Of a stretch of 25,775 nt of DNA, positions 7,646-15,669 are shown one piece after another (within the stretch, counting starts at the first letter, position 1; each line of letters starts with the position of its first letter). Made by a program: the position numbers and the translations under genes. Below the pieces are notes generated by a model. The model was given only the letters and a program-made list of their open reading frames with translations, was not told the DNA's origin and made no database searches. The stretch comes from an uncultured Clostridia bacterium (GTDB taxonomy: Bacteria > Bacillota > Clostridia > TANB77 > CAG-508): contig CAQIBN010000017.1 in the NCBI GenBank assembly GCA_948805675.1, positions 1 to 25,775 of the forward strand, written 5' to 3'.

Positions 7646-9169
7646 TTATACTATACCTCCTTGATGACCTCCTATTTGTCTATTTCTTTCAATAGTTGTT
7701 GCTCCTTTTTCTAAGTTCATACCTTTTAAAATTGCATTTTTTCCATATTTATTTTTTATATCAATAATAGTTTTTTGTAGTTTTCTTTCATTTTGTAGCT
7801 CTTTATTTTCTTTTTCTTTTTGTTTTTCCAATTCTTTATAATTTGTAAATAGGTTAACCTGTTCATATTTATTTTCTTCTTTTATGTCTAATTCATTTAT
7901 AAGATTTCCAACACATATATTTATTTTTCTAATTAATAATTTATTGTTTATTATTTCATCATATAATTTTAAAAATCCATTTGTAATTATTTTAGTTGAT
8001 GATGTTTTCTTTTCTAGTCTTAATGTTCCATGTGCTGGTTTTGGAGTATTTCTGCCATAATGGTCTATAGTAATATCTCCATTATAAAATTCACTATAAT
8101 TTTTGTTAGTTAAATTTTCTATATCATATATAATATCTAAAACTAATTGGTCTGTAACATATTGTTTTTCTACCATATCTAAAACTAATAATTCTACCAT
8201 TTCTTTTATAATTAATCTTGCTTTTTCAAAATTATATGGACAATGTAATACCTGTCCTGAACTTAAACTTTTGGCTTGAGGCTTATATTTTTTTATACTT
8301 TCAATAGTTGTACATTCCCATCCCCAACTATGGTCTATTAATAATTCTGCATTTACTCCAAATAATTTATATAGTAATTCTTCATTGTTTACTGAACATC
8401 TTGCAATATCTCCCATTGTATACATATTATTTTCTTTTAGTCTTTTAGCATAACCTTTTCCTACTCTCCAAAAATCTGTAATTGGTCTATGGTTCCAAAG
8501 TTTTTTCCTGAAACTCATTTCATCTAATTCTGCTATTCTTACTCCATATTTGTCTGGATTAATATGTTTTGCTCCAATATCCATCGCCACTTTACATAAA
8601 AACATGTTTGTCCCTATTCCTGCTGTTGCTATTATTCCAGTTGTTTTATAAACATCCATAATCATTTTGGTTACTAATTGTTTAGCAGTTAGATTATATA
8701 ATTTTAAATATTTTGTTATATCACAAAATACCTCATCTATTGAATATGGAAATATATCTTCTGGTGCAATATATTTTAAATATATGTTATATATAGTGGT
8801 ACTATATTTCATGTAATATCTCATTCTTGGTGAAGCAATTATATAGTCTAATTCTAATGTAATATCTTTTTTTAATTTTATATCATCACAAGACTTGCCT
8901 TTAAATGTATGATTACATATTTTTACTTTTCTTTGAGAATTAACATTTTTAACCTTTTGTATTACTTCAAATAATCTTGCTCTTCCAGGTATACCATAAG
9001 ACTTTAATGATGGAGATACTGCTAAACAAATTGTTTTTTCTGTTTTAGAACAATCTGCTACAACAAGATTTGTAGTTAATGGATTTAATCCTCTTTCTAC
9101 ACACTCTACAGAAGCATAAAATGATTTTAAATCTATAGATGCATATACTTTTTCCATAATTAATCTCAT
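7646..9169 (-). CDS. Y-family DNA polymerase (UmuC/UvrX type)
   Basis: A 507-aa translesion polymerase. The palm carries D13 in SIDLKSFYASVE (the DLKSFYAS form typical of Gram-positive UmuC/UvrX enzymes) and D145-E146 in YSIDEVFCD, the three metal-binding acids. A helix-hairpin-helix thumb follows (DFWRVGKGYAKRLKENN), then a little-finger domain from about SLSSGQVLHCPY. The C-terminus is Lys/Glu rich and coiled. The length exceeds DinB (about 350-400 aa) and fits the YolD-linked group. The start at 9169 has TAAGG close by; an ATG four codons in (MEKVYAS) is possible. A promoter and a LexA-like palindrome upstream suggest SOS control. It contains no CGG. Confidence 0.92.
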   Translation of the reverse strand: MRLIMEKVYASIDLKSFYASVECVERGLNPLTTNLVVADCSKTEKTICLAVSPSLKSYGIPGRARLFEVIQKVKNVNSQRKVKICNHTFKGKSCDDIKLKKDITLELDYIIASPRMRYYMKYSTTIYNIYLKYIAPEDIFPYSIDEVFCDITKYLKLYNLTAKQLVTKMIMDVYKTTGIIATAGIGTNMFLCKVAMDIGAKHINPDKYGVRIAELDEMSFRKKLWNHRPITDFWRVGKGYAKRLKENNMYTMGDIARCSVNNEELLYKLFGVNAELLIDHSWGWECTTIESIKKYKPQAKSLSSGQVLHCPYNFEKARLIIKEMVELLVLDMVEKQYVTDQLVLDIIYDIENLTNKNYSEFYNGDITIDHYGRNTPKPAHGTLRLEKKTSSTKIITNGFLKLYDEIINNKLLIRKINICVGNLINELDIKEENKYEQVNLFTNYKELEKQKEKENKELQNERKLQKTIIDIKNKYGKNAILKGMNLEKGATTIERNRQIGGHQGGIV

Positions 9170-9209
9170 TCCTTCCTTACCTTTGAAATGCTAACTAAAT
9201 ATTTCTTAT

Positions 9210-9238
9210 AGTATAACATAAACCGCTTCGTTTGTAAA
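9210..9238 (-). promoter_or_regulatory. Polymerase operon promoter, TTTACA-17-TATACT
   Basis: On the minus strand TTTACA (9238-9233) and TATACT (9215-9210) are 17 bases apart, about 40 bases before the polymerase ATG. Confidence 0.75.
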
Positions 9239-9247
9239 CAACTGTTT
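9236..9247. promoter_or_regulatory. Candidate LexA-type operator
   Basis: AAACAACTGTTT is an AAAC-N4-GTTT inverted repeat touching the -35 of the polymerase promoter. Gram-positive LexA boxes have the form GAAC-N4-GTTC, and relaxed forms ending in GTTT are known in clostridia. Position and target gene fit SOS control, but both outer bases differ from consensus. Confidence 0.4.
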
Positions 9248-9302
9248 GTATATAATTTTAAAAAATTTATATTGCTTTTAGTTTTTCACTTTATAAAAAA
9301 AT

Positions 9303-9325
9303 AGATTAGTTGCTAAAACTAATCT
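9303..9325 (-). terminator. Terminator for the DUF1963 gene
   Basis: AGATTAGTT (9303-9311) pairs perfectly with AACTAATCT (9317-9325) over GCTAA. Minus-strand transcripts then meet ATTTTTTTAT. The rest of the 9170-9509 gap holds only the polymerase promoter and AT-rich DNA. Confidence 0.75.
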
Positions 9326-9509
9326 AAACATAATTAAACTATTTTATTTTATAAATTTTAAAAGTTTCAATATTTATTTCTTTTAATATCTATATATTAT
9401 TTATAATATATAAGTTTAGCACTTTTATAAGGAACTATTATTGCTTTTTTCGTACTCTACACTTTTTATAATTTTCGCTATATATTTTATCTATTTTTGT
9501 TTTTATTAT

Positions 9510-10274
9510 TTAATAACAATCCCAATCAACTACTCCATTTTCAAACTTCTTATTTATTATATCTTCTGGTTTAATTAATACAAATAAAATTCCAGTATCA
9601 CCAATATATAACCTTTCATTATCTAAACAACAATCTAATTTTAACAAACAATCTGTACGTTCTTTCCCCTCATATTCCCTTGGATCGTTTTGTATAAAAT
9701 CTGCATATCCTCCTATGGTTCCATATGGAATAGAAAGTGATTCCATAAATTCAACATAAAAATCACTTGTATTAATAAAATCATCTAATTCATTAAATGT
9801 ATTAAATTTTTGTTTGAATAATTTTTTTGCAATATTTAATAATGTTTCTTCTCCATCAAAATTTGAAAGTGGTTTGTGACATATTGCTTCCTCGATTTCA
9901 ATTTTAATTGGTTCATCTACTATAAATCCTTCTAAACTAACATATGGAAGGTTTGTTTGGTAGTCTAATCCTTCATCATAATATCTAATTTCATATTGAC
10001 AAGGATACTTAAGTGAACTATCTATAAATATTTCTAAAATACCTGATGTTGGCCAATTATCTAATTTAATATTTTTTAAATTGACTTGTAAAACTAATCC
10101 CATCATTTTTCCTGTTTCATCAATAGGATAACTTTCTCCATTAGGTAAATATGGTATTCCTCCAATTTTGTCATCTAATATAGATGTTTTCCCATCTACT
10201 AAATTAATCTGATAACATTTTTTTTCAGTTTCATTTTTATATGCATTAATTAATTTTTCAAGGTTAGTATTCAT
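9510..10274 (-). CDS. YwqG-like DUF1963 protein
   Basis: A 254-aa protein of the YwqG/DUF1963 family. Seen motifs are KIGGIPYLPNGESYPIDE (37-54) followed by LVLQVNLKNI, then WPTSGILEIFI, then GGYADFIQNDPRE, and a C-terminal GDTGILFVLIKPEDI with a closing VVDWDCY. The family is a soluble cytoplasmic protein, structurally known but without an established activity; members often sit near polymorphic toxin or immunity genes, but none is seen here. AAGGAGGG precedes the ATG. It appears to be a single-gene unit with its own terminator. Confidence 0.88.
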   Translation of the reverse strand: MNTNLEKLINAYKNETEKKCYQINLVDGKTSILDDKIGGIPYLPNGESYPIDETGKMMGLVLQVNLKNIKLDNWPTSGILEIFIDSSLKYPCQYEIRYYDEGLDYQTNLPYVSLEGFIVDEPIKIEIEEAICHKPLSNFDGEETLLNIAKKLFKQKFNTFNELDDFINTSDFYVEFMESLSIPYGTIGGYADFIQNDPREYEGKERTDCLLKLDCCLDNERLYIGDTGILFVLIKPEDIINKKFENGVVDWDCY

Positions 10275-10817
10275 TTCTATCCCTCCTTAATTTTGTTAAA
10301 ATATAAATGTAATTTTTTATTTCTATATTTTTATACTAATTTTAATATTTTTTATTATTATTTTTAGTTTTATTAATAATTAAAGAAATATAATAAATTT
10401 TATAATTATTTGTTAAATTTTCTCTACATTAAAATTATTCTTTATTAGTCTTACTTTATATATCTGAATTATAATATAAATTTAATTATAACATAAACTT
10501 CTTATATTTCAACAAATAAATTAATGTTTCTCTATTTATTAATTTGATTTGTAAATATTATAAAAATATCAGATATTTTTTATATAAAGTTAAATTTCAT
10601 AATAATTATAAGAACATTACACTTTCTATTTTTATACTTATATTGTTTCTTTTATAGCTAATTTTAAATTCCTTATTTTACAAGCACTTTACCTATATAA
10701 TCCATTATATCAAAAAAGATTATAATTTTTTACATTTTTTCAAAAAATATAAGCCAACGGTTTAGAAAACTAATTAAATTTTACTAAAAAGTTAATAAAT
10801 ATATTTAATTAATACTT
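10275..10817. other. AT-rich intergenic stretch, no gene seen
   Basis: This 540-base gap is nearly all A and T. The only structure noted is a short palindrome AAAAATATC-A-GATATTTTT (10562-10580). It should contain the promoter of the DUF1963 gene and the end of the surface-module transcript, but no convincing boxes or terminator were found. Confidence 0.5.
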
Positions 10818-12081
10818 TTACTTTTTATATAATTTATATTTTCTATATACAAATACTATTACCAATATAAATATTAATGCAATTATAGAAACTATAATCC
10901 AAATGTTATTTCTATTTTTATTTGGATTTACATCATCTTGATTTGTATTTCTTTCATTACTTAGGGTTTCTATTTCATAAGCATCTTCTAATTTTTCTTG
11001 TAACAAATTCTGCTCTTGTTTATATTTATTTTCTTCTTCTTCATTTCTTTTATAAACCTCAATCTTATATGTTTTATTACTAAAACCGATTTGGTGCTGT
11101 TACTACAATAGTTACTAAATTGCTTCCCTGTTTTAAATTATCTTTTCCTGTAATCTTAACTACTGCATTTTCATTTTGTGGAATAGCAAGTATATTAATA
11201 TTATCTAGTTCATTAGATATTTCAGCTTTATAATTTGTATTTGTCATATCAAATGGAGGATATAATAGAGTATTTTCTATTGCCAATATTTCAAGATTAT
11301 TATTTGCAAGTTCTAAATTAGATGTTTTAGTTACTTGAATAGTATAGGTATTTTTTGTAGTTTTATCTTCTGATGTAACTACAATATTTATAACATTTAA
11401 CCCATCTTTTAAATTTGTATTACCACTTACATCTACATTAGCATTAGGATTTTCAGTAATTGCCAATACTTCTATTTCCTTAATATTGTTATCAACTGTT
11501 AAATAATATTCATAAATGTTATTTTCAAAATTTGGTGTAATTCCTTCTATATTTAATCTTAATGCTTGAAGGTTAGCATTACTAGCTTTAGAGTCTATAC
11601 CTTGTTCTCCAGATGCTTGCTTTTCCAAAATAGTTTCTTCTTTTCCTATTTGAATTTGTTCTGTTTCAAAATTAGTTTTTATTAAATTTCCATTATTATT
11701 AAAAAACTCTCCTTGTATGCTAAAATTTACAATTCCATTTTCTTTGGCTTTAAACTTAAATTTCGCAAGTTCGCCTTGTTTTGCTTTGCTTCCACCACTT
11801 ACATCATGCCAAACATAAATAATACGATTATCTATTATATTAGTATTCTCCATATTTGATATATATTCTAATTTTAACTCATCAAAATAAAGTGAAAAAC
11901 TAAATGCAGTTGTTTTTACATCTTCTAAATTTACAGTAATTTCTATTTCTTCTCCTTTTTCTATTATTTTTTTGTTAGTTTCTATATAAACTCTCCCTGT
12001 TTCTAATGCATAACTAAATTTAGAAAAAGAGCTAACAAATAATAATAATAATATAAATAAACAAATTAATTTTCTTTTCAA
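10818..12081 (-). CDS. Membrane-anchored cohesin/cadherin-like surface protein, +1 frameshift
   Basis: Read with one skipped base at 11088, this gives 420 aa. A signal peptide (1-25) is followed by a cohesin-like domain (about 28-146, with FDELKLEYIS, IIYVWHDVSGG, GELAKFKFKAKENG). Two cadherin-like/Big_12 beta-sandwich repeats follow (about 170-252 and 262-348), then a charged Glu/Lys-rich linker and a C-terminal transmembrane helix with a basic tail (IWIIVSIIALIFILVIVFVY). There is no LPXTG. Codon 332 is CGG; without a shift the next codon but one is TAG, removing the last strand of repeat 2 and the anchor. With the shift the junction reads VTAPNGFSNKTYKIEV, matching repeat 1 (VVTSEDKTTKNTYTIQV). 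The start is TTG behind GGGAG. It probably holds dockerin proteins at the membrane (inference). Confidence 0.8.
11086..11088 (-). other. Recoding site 1: in-frame CGG (CGGT), +1 shift, Gly
   Basis: AAT CGG TTT TAG in the zero frame becomes AAT (C) GGT TTT AGT when the C at 11088 is skipped. Glycine in APNG is what cadherin-like repeats usually carry. This is the only CGGT among the eight sites. Confidence 0.8.
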
Positions 12082-12220
12082 TTTAATTCAACTCCCTTAC
12101 TAGTTTTTAGCTTTCTAATTAGTATCTATTTAATCCCGAACTTTTTTTGTTATTTAACATTAATTCACCAATAGACATTTTTTGTGTAACGTGTTTGATG
12201 TTCAAGGTCGTTAATTTATT

Positions 12221-12356
12221 GTTCCCTGTCCCCAATGTTCAACAGATAAACTTTGTATACATGTATTTAAGGCTGATTAAGACTATGAAAATGAACACTG
12301 AACCCCGTCCCCAATTGTTCTGAACCCCGTCCCCAATTGTTCGCTCTCAATTGTTC
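12221..12356. repeat. GC-rich tandem repeat, REP-like remnant
   Basis: Two identical 22-bp units lie head to tail at 12299-12320 and 12321-12342, each with the core ACCCCGTCCCCAATTGTTC. A third partial copy (CAATTGTTC, 12348-12356) touches the glucosaminidase stop, and a degenerate copy lies at 12221-12240 (CTGTCCCCAATGTTC). The GC content is far above the surroundings. On the other strand the core reads AATTGGGGACGGGGTT, like repeats found beside Y1/REP-associated tyrosine transposases in Firmicutes. No transposase gene is present, so this looks like a footprint. Confidence 0.6.
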
Positions 12357-12358
12357 GT

Positions 12359-14614
12359 TCATTGTTTTATTAATTGCAATCCTAAAATATGTCTTTGTAT
12401 TAATAACAAATCAATGGATGTTGGCTTTTTACCGTCTTTATTAATATTGCTTGCTTTTCTAAATATTTCTTCTAATGGTTCTATTTCTAAAATGTGTCTT
12501 TGTAATACTAATAAATCAACACTATTTATTTTTCCATCTCCATTTGCATCACCATATAGAATTATTTTATATTGTCTTAAAATTTTGCCATCTTCTTTAA
12601 CTAATATTTTACTTCCTGTTCCTACTATATCTGTTTCTTTTAAAATCTGATTTTTATAATTTACAATTTCAATATCTAAATTGGTAATAATCTTTTCTTT
12701 TATATTAGAAACTGTATTATTATTATAATCTATTCCACTAATCTCCAAACTATTAACTTTTAAAGGACTGTCAAAATGAATTTCTGAATCTTCCATTTTT
12801 CTTACTACATATAATTTACATTCTGCCTGTATATTTGAATCTTCGTTCGAACTTGCAATTAAAATTGTACTACCTTCTTTTTTTGCTATTATAACTCCTT
12901 CTTGTGTAATAGTTGCAACATCTTCATCTTTACTACTATACAATATAGTTTTATCATTTGCATCATCTGGCTCTATTAGTCCATTAATTTTAAAATTATC
13001 TCCTACTTGCATATAAATTTCATTTTGGTCTAGTACCACATTTGTTACTTTACTATAAACTGTTATTTCAATTTGGTTTTGTACATTATTTTCTTCTGCC
13101 TTAACAGTAATAGTTGCTATTCCAGAATGAATTCCTATAATATTTCCTTCACCATCAACAGTTGCGATATTTGGATTGCTTGAAATATATTGAACTTTAT
13201 GGTTACTTGCTTCTGGTGGCGAAATTACTATTTGTAATTTTTTTCTTTCGCCTTTTTGAATTGTAGTGTTATCTATGCTAATATCAATTTTTTCTATTTG
13301 AACTTCTGGCATTTCTGTTACATAAGTTTGATAAATATATCCTATAATCCCATTTTCCAATATAACTTTATCCCATCTTTCTCCAGATTGTTTTCCTTTT
13401 GCAATTCTAGTCATATTTTCCTGTTTATTAACAGTTGTAATGATTTCATTAGATGTTTGAGGACCTGTTCTTATATTTACATTACTAGCATTACAATAAA
13501 CTTTAGTATTATCTTGAATAAAATCACTAGTATTAATATTTGGACTATCTATAGGAATATTGGGCATATTATTATAAACTGGAATAATAAAAGTCATAGA
13601 TGTATCTAATAATCCACTTTTCATATAACCATTATATGTTGACCTTGATTCACTATATGGTGCTAATACATTTGTCATATACTGATGTGTAAATAAATCA
13701 CCATTTCTATCATCATTTACATCAAATTTTTGTAAATAAATTGTATTTTGTCCCACATTAATATAGCTAGAACCAATAAAAATACCACCACCAGTAATTG
13801 ATTTTTCTTTGTTATCCCAGGGGATCAAATATTTATCTTTTGTCTGCTGGCTTGCACCTTTTCCATCTCTTGCATACCTAAGCCCATTTTTTATTGCCCC
13901 CATTGGTTCTGGAGAACTTGTAGCACCTATATTATAAAAGTTATATAATCCTTTAAAACCTTCTACATTTCCACTAATTGAACTATGTGATAAAAAAGGA
14001 CCTACTTCTTGTTTAATACGAGATGCTAAATGATAGGGACTAACAGCTGAAGTTTGTCCTCCTCTTAAAATTAAATCAGAATATTTTTCATTCATATTAA
14101 TAGTATTTCCATAACTATCAAGGTATGAAACTCTAGTATTATAAAATTCAGTTCCATATAATATTTTTTCAATACCATCTAAATTGTTACTATGTGATTC
14201 ATAAGACAATGCTTCAAATTGAAAAATACGAACTTCATTTAAAAAATTCCTAGGATCCATACAATATTCTACAGATTGTCTGGAACTATCTACCCAGCCA
14301 CTATCAATTTCTACATTATATTGACCTGGAGTAGTATTTTTCCAACTATCAGAATAATTTTTAGGAACTAGATTTTTTCCGTATATATTTTCTTGGTTTA
14401 TAACATAAGTCCAGTCTAAATTTGTGTATAATGCTTTAAACTTCCAATTTGGGTGTTTTTTTGCAAGTTCTCTTAAATATGGTTGATAACTACTTGGGAA
14501 ATTTTCTATTCCATCTAATTTGTTTGATGCATGTACTTTTAAAATTGTAAATAATATTAATAAAAGAATTGAAATTAAAATAGATATTAAAATATATTTC
14601 TTTGTTTTTTTCAT
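12359..14614 (-). CDS. Secreted glucosaminidase with SH3, Big_2 and dockerin domains
   Basis: A 751-aa exported protein. A signal anchor (about 7-28) is followed by a glucosaminidase-type peptidoglycan hydrolase (about 38-345), with SPYHLASRIKQEVG and probable catalytic Glu203. An SH3 domain comes next (about 370-437, VNIRTGPQTSNEIITTV), then two Big_2 Ig-like domains (about 440-525 and 527-605, SSNPNIATVDGEGNI). The C-terminus is a type I dockerin (688-751) with two calcium-loop repeats, GDANGDGKINSVDLLVLQRHIL and NINKDGKKPTSIDLLLIQRHIL; the second has one extra residue in the loop. AGAGGAT precedes the ATG. The dockerin should bind the cohesin-like neighbours, placing an autolysin on a wall scaffold. 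CGG at 12434 (GAC GGT) and 14381 (TAC GGA) are out of frame and cause no break. Confidence 0.9.
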   Translation of the reverse strand: MKKTKKYILISILISILLLILFTILKVHASNKLDGIENFPSSYQPYLRELAKKHPNWKFKALYTNLDWTYVINQENIYGKNLVPKNYSDSWKNTTPGQYNVEIDSGWVDSSRQSVEYCMDPRNFLNEVRIFQFEALSYESHSNNLDGIEKILYGTEFYNTRVSYLDSYGNTINMNEKYSDLILRGGQTSAVSPYHLASRIKQEVGPFLSHSSISGNVEGFKGLYNFYNIGATSSPEPMGAIKNGLRYARDGKGASQQTKDKYLIPWDNKEKSITGGGIFIGSSYINVGQNTIYLQKFDVNDDRNGDLFTHQYMTNVLAPYSESRSTYNGYMKSGLLDTSMTFIIPVYNNMPNIPIDSPNINTSDFIQDNTKVYCNASNVNIRTGPQTSNEIITTVNKQENMTRIAKGKQSGERWDKVILENGIIGYIYQTYVTEMPEVQIEKIDISIDNTTIQKGERKKLQIVISPPEASNHKVQYISSNPNIATVDGEGNIIGIHSGIATITVKAEENNVQNQIEITVYSKVTNVVLDQNEIYMQVGDNFKINGLIEPDDANDKTILYSSKDEDVATITQEGVIIAKKEGSTILIASSNEDSNIQAECKLYVVRKMEDSEIHFDSPLKVNSLEISGIDYNNNTVSNIKEKIITNLDIEIVNYKNQILKETDIVGTGSKILVKEDGKILRQYKIILYGDANGDGKINSVDLLVLQRHILEIEPLEEIFRKASNINKDGKKPTSIDLLLIQRHILGLQLIKQ

Positions 14615-14682
14615 ATTGTATCCTCTTTTCTTTAAACATATGTATTTTTGTGTTTTCGATACTTGTTAATTGGCATTTGAGG

Positions 14683-14857
14683 CTATAGTTTGGCTTAGAA
14701 GGTATGATATATATTAAAAAATTATGTTGTCTAAGAAACTTAGGTTTAGCACAAATTCAAATTATTGGAAACACGATATAAACAGAGGAAAGAATAATGA
14801 TTTCATGGTGGAGTCTTAATTTTTTAATATATATCATACCTTCTAAGCCTACTATAG
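14683..14857. repeat. 33-bp perfect inverted repeat, MITE-like or invertible segment
   Basis: 14692-14724 and 14817-14849 are perfect inverted copies (33 of 33), starting GGCTTAGAAGGTATGATATA, around a 92-bp centre. Outside lie CTATAGT (14683-14689) and ACTATAG (14851-14857), which extend the symmetry with a 1-2-base offset; since CTATAG is palindromic it could instead be a 6-bp target duplication. No ORF is inside. The element lies between the sortase stop and the glucosaminidase start. It is otherwise the main content of the 14615-14958 gap. Confidence 0.75.
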
Positions 14858-14958
14858 TACTTTAAATTTAAGTCTGCAATTTTATGTTTTTAAATTTAGT
14901 TTATATTTTGTGTAGTTTTAAATCTATAATTTTAATTTTTTATATTGTAATTTTACAT

Positions 14959-15604
14959 TTATAATTTCTGTTCTTTTGCTTTGATTATTGTTCTTTGTTT
15001 TGAATCATTAGTACATGTAATTAGTGTTACTTCTCTTTGTCCATTTGTTTCTTGTGATAGAGGACTTACATCTTCTGGGAAGACATTATAGATACTATAA
15101 ATCTCATATTCTATCTTACCTATAGTATTATCAGAAATTGTAAGAGTATTCCCTATTTTTAACTTTTTTAGATTATAGAACATATTTGTATTTCTTGGGG
15201 CATTATGTCCTGCTATACATAAATTTCCTATTTCATTAGGATTTGCTCCCCAAAACTTTGCAACAGATTTGTTTAAAGAATCTGTTGTACATGTTTCTAA
15301 TATATAAGTTTCTAAATTAATTTCTGGAATTTCTAATTTTGCTATTACATCATATTGTTTATATTTTGTTATAATTTCATCTTTTGGATATTCCTTTATT
15401 GTAATTTCATTATTTATATTTTCATAGTTTTGTTTACTATCTTCATTATAAGTAGTATTTAAATTTCCGAGTATTATATTCTGAAAATTCTAGTACATTA
15501 TTTTTTTCTAACTTACTTTCCATAATACTTTGCACTACTAACCATAAAATAATAATTAAAACACCACCTATAAAAAAACAATTAATAATCTTTTTTTTCT
15601 TCAT
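14959..15604 (-). CDS. Sortase, +1 frameshift
   Basis: With one base skipped at 15469 this gives a 214-aa sortase. A basic start and one transmembrane helix (about 8-27) are followed by an extracellular catalytic domain with all three active-site residues: His133 in CIAGHN, Cys197 in TLITCTND and Arg204 in KQRTIIKA. TLITC and AGHN place it among sortases; the class (D-like or related) is uncertain. Codon 46 is CGG; unshifted translation stops at codon 53, before any catalytic residue. The shifted frame has no upstream start of its own, so the catalytic part can only be made by frameshifting. GAGGGTG stands seven bases before the ATG. It follows the LPKTG protein gene by 65 bases and is probably dedicated to it. 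Confidence 0.82.
15467..15469 (-). other. Recoding site 2: in-frame CGG (CGGA), +1 shift, Gly
   Basis: ACT CGG AAA TTT becomes ACT (C) GGA AAT TTA, reading EYNTGNLNTTYNED. The shifted frame is closed by TAG a few codons upstream, so the shift must happen in a window of about nine codons that contains this CGG. Confidence 0.8.
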
Positions 15605-15625
15605 TAGTATCACCCTCACATATGT

Positions 15626-15661
15626 AATAAGACAGTTTAAGCAAGATTAAACTATCTTATT
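15626..15661 (-). promoter_or_regulatory. Strong hairpin between LPKTG gene and sortase gene
   Basis: A 15-bp stem with one mismatch (15626-15640 with 15647-15661) and a 6-base loop lies just after the LPKTG stop and about 10 bases before the sortase ribosome binding site. No T-run follows on the minus strand. It may be a weak attenuator or a processing/stability hairpin that keeps sortase output below that of its substrate. Confidence 0.6.
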
Positions 15662-15669
15662 ATCTATAT

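Noticed and set aside
10562..10580. AAAAATATC-A-GATATTTTT palindrome as terminator
   Set aside because: The stem is all A/T except one C-G pair with almost no loop, and it is too far from a gene end to assign.
10818..11006. Separate 62-aa membrane protein gene
   Set aside because: It has no ribosome binding site, and its frame joins the cohesin-like protein through the CGG at 11088 with the expected repeat-ending sequence between.
11080..11088. Classical +1 slippage on TTT TAG (prfB-like) in the cohesin-like gene
   Set aside because: TTT TAG does allow Phe-tRNA re-pairing, but there is no upstream Shine-Dalgarno stimulator, and the other seven sites lack any such stop context while sharing CGG. 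CGG is the simpler common cause.
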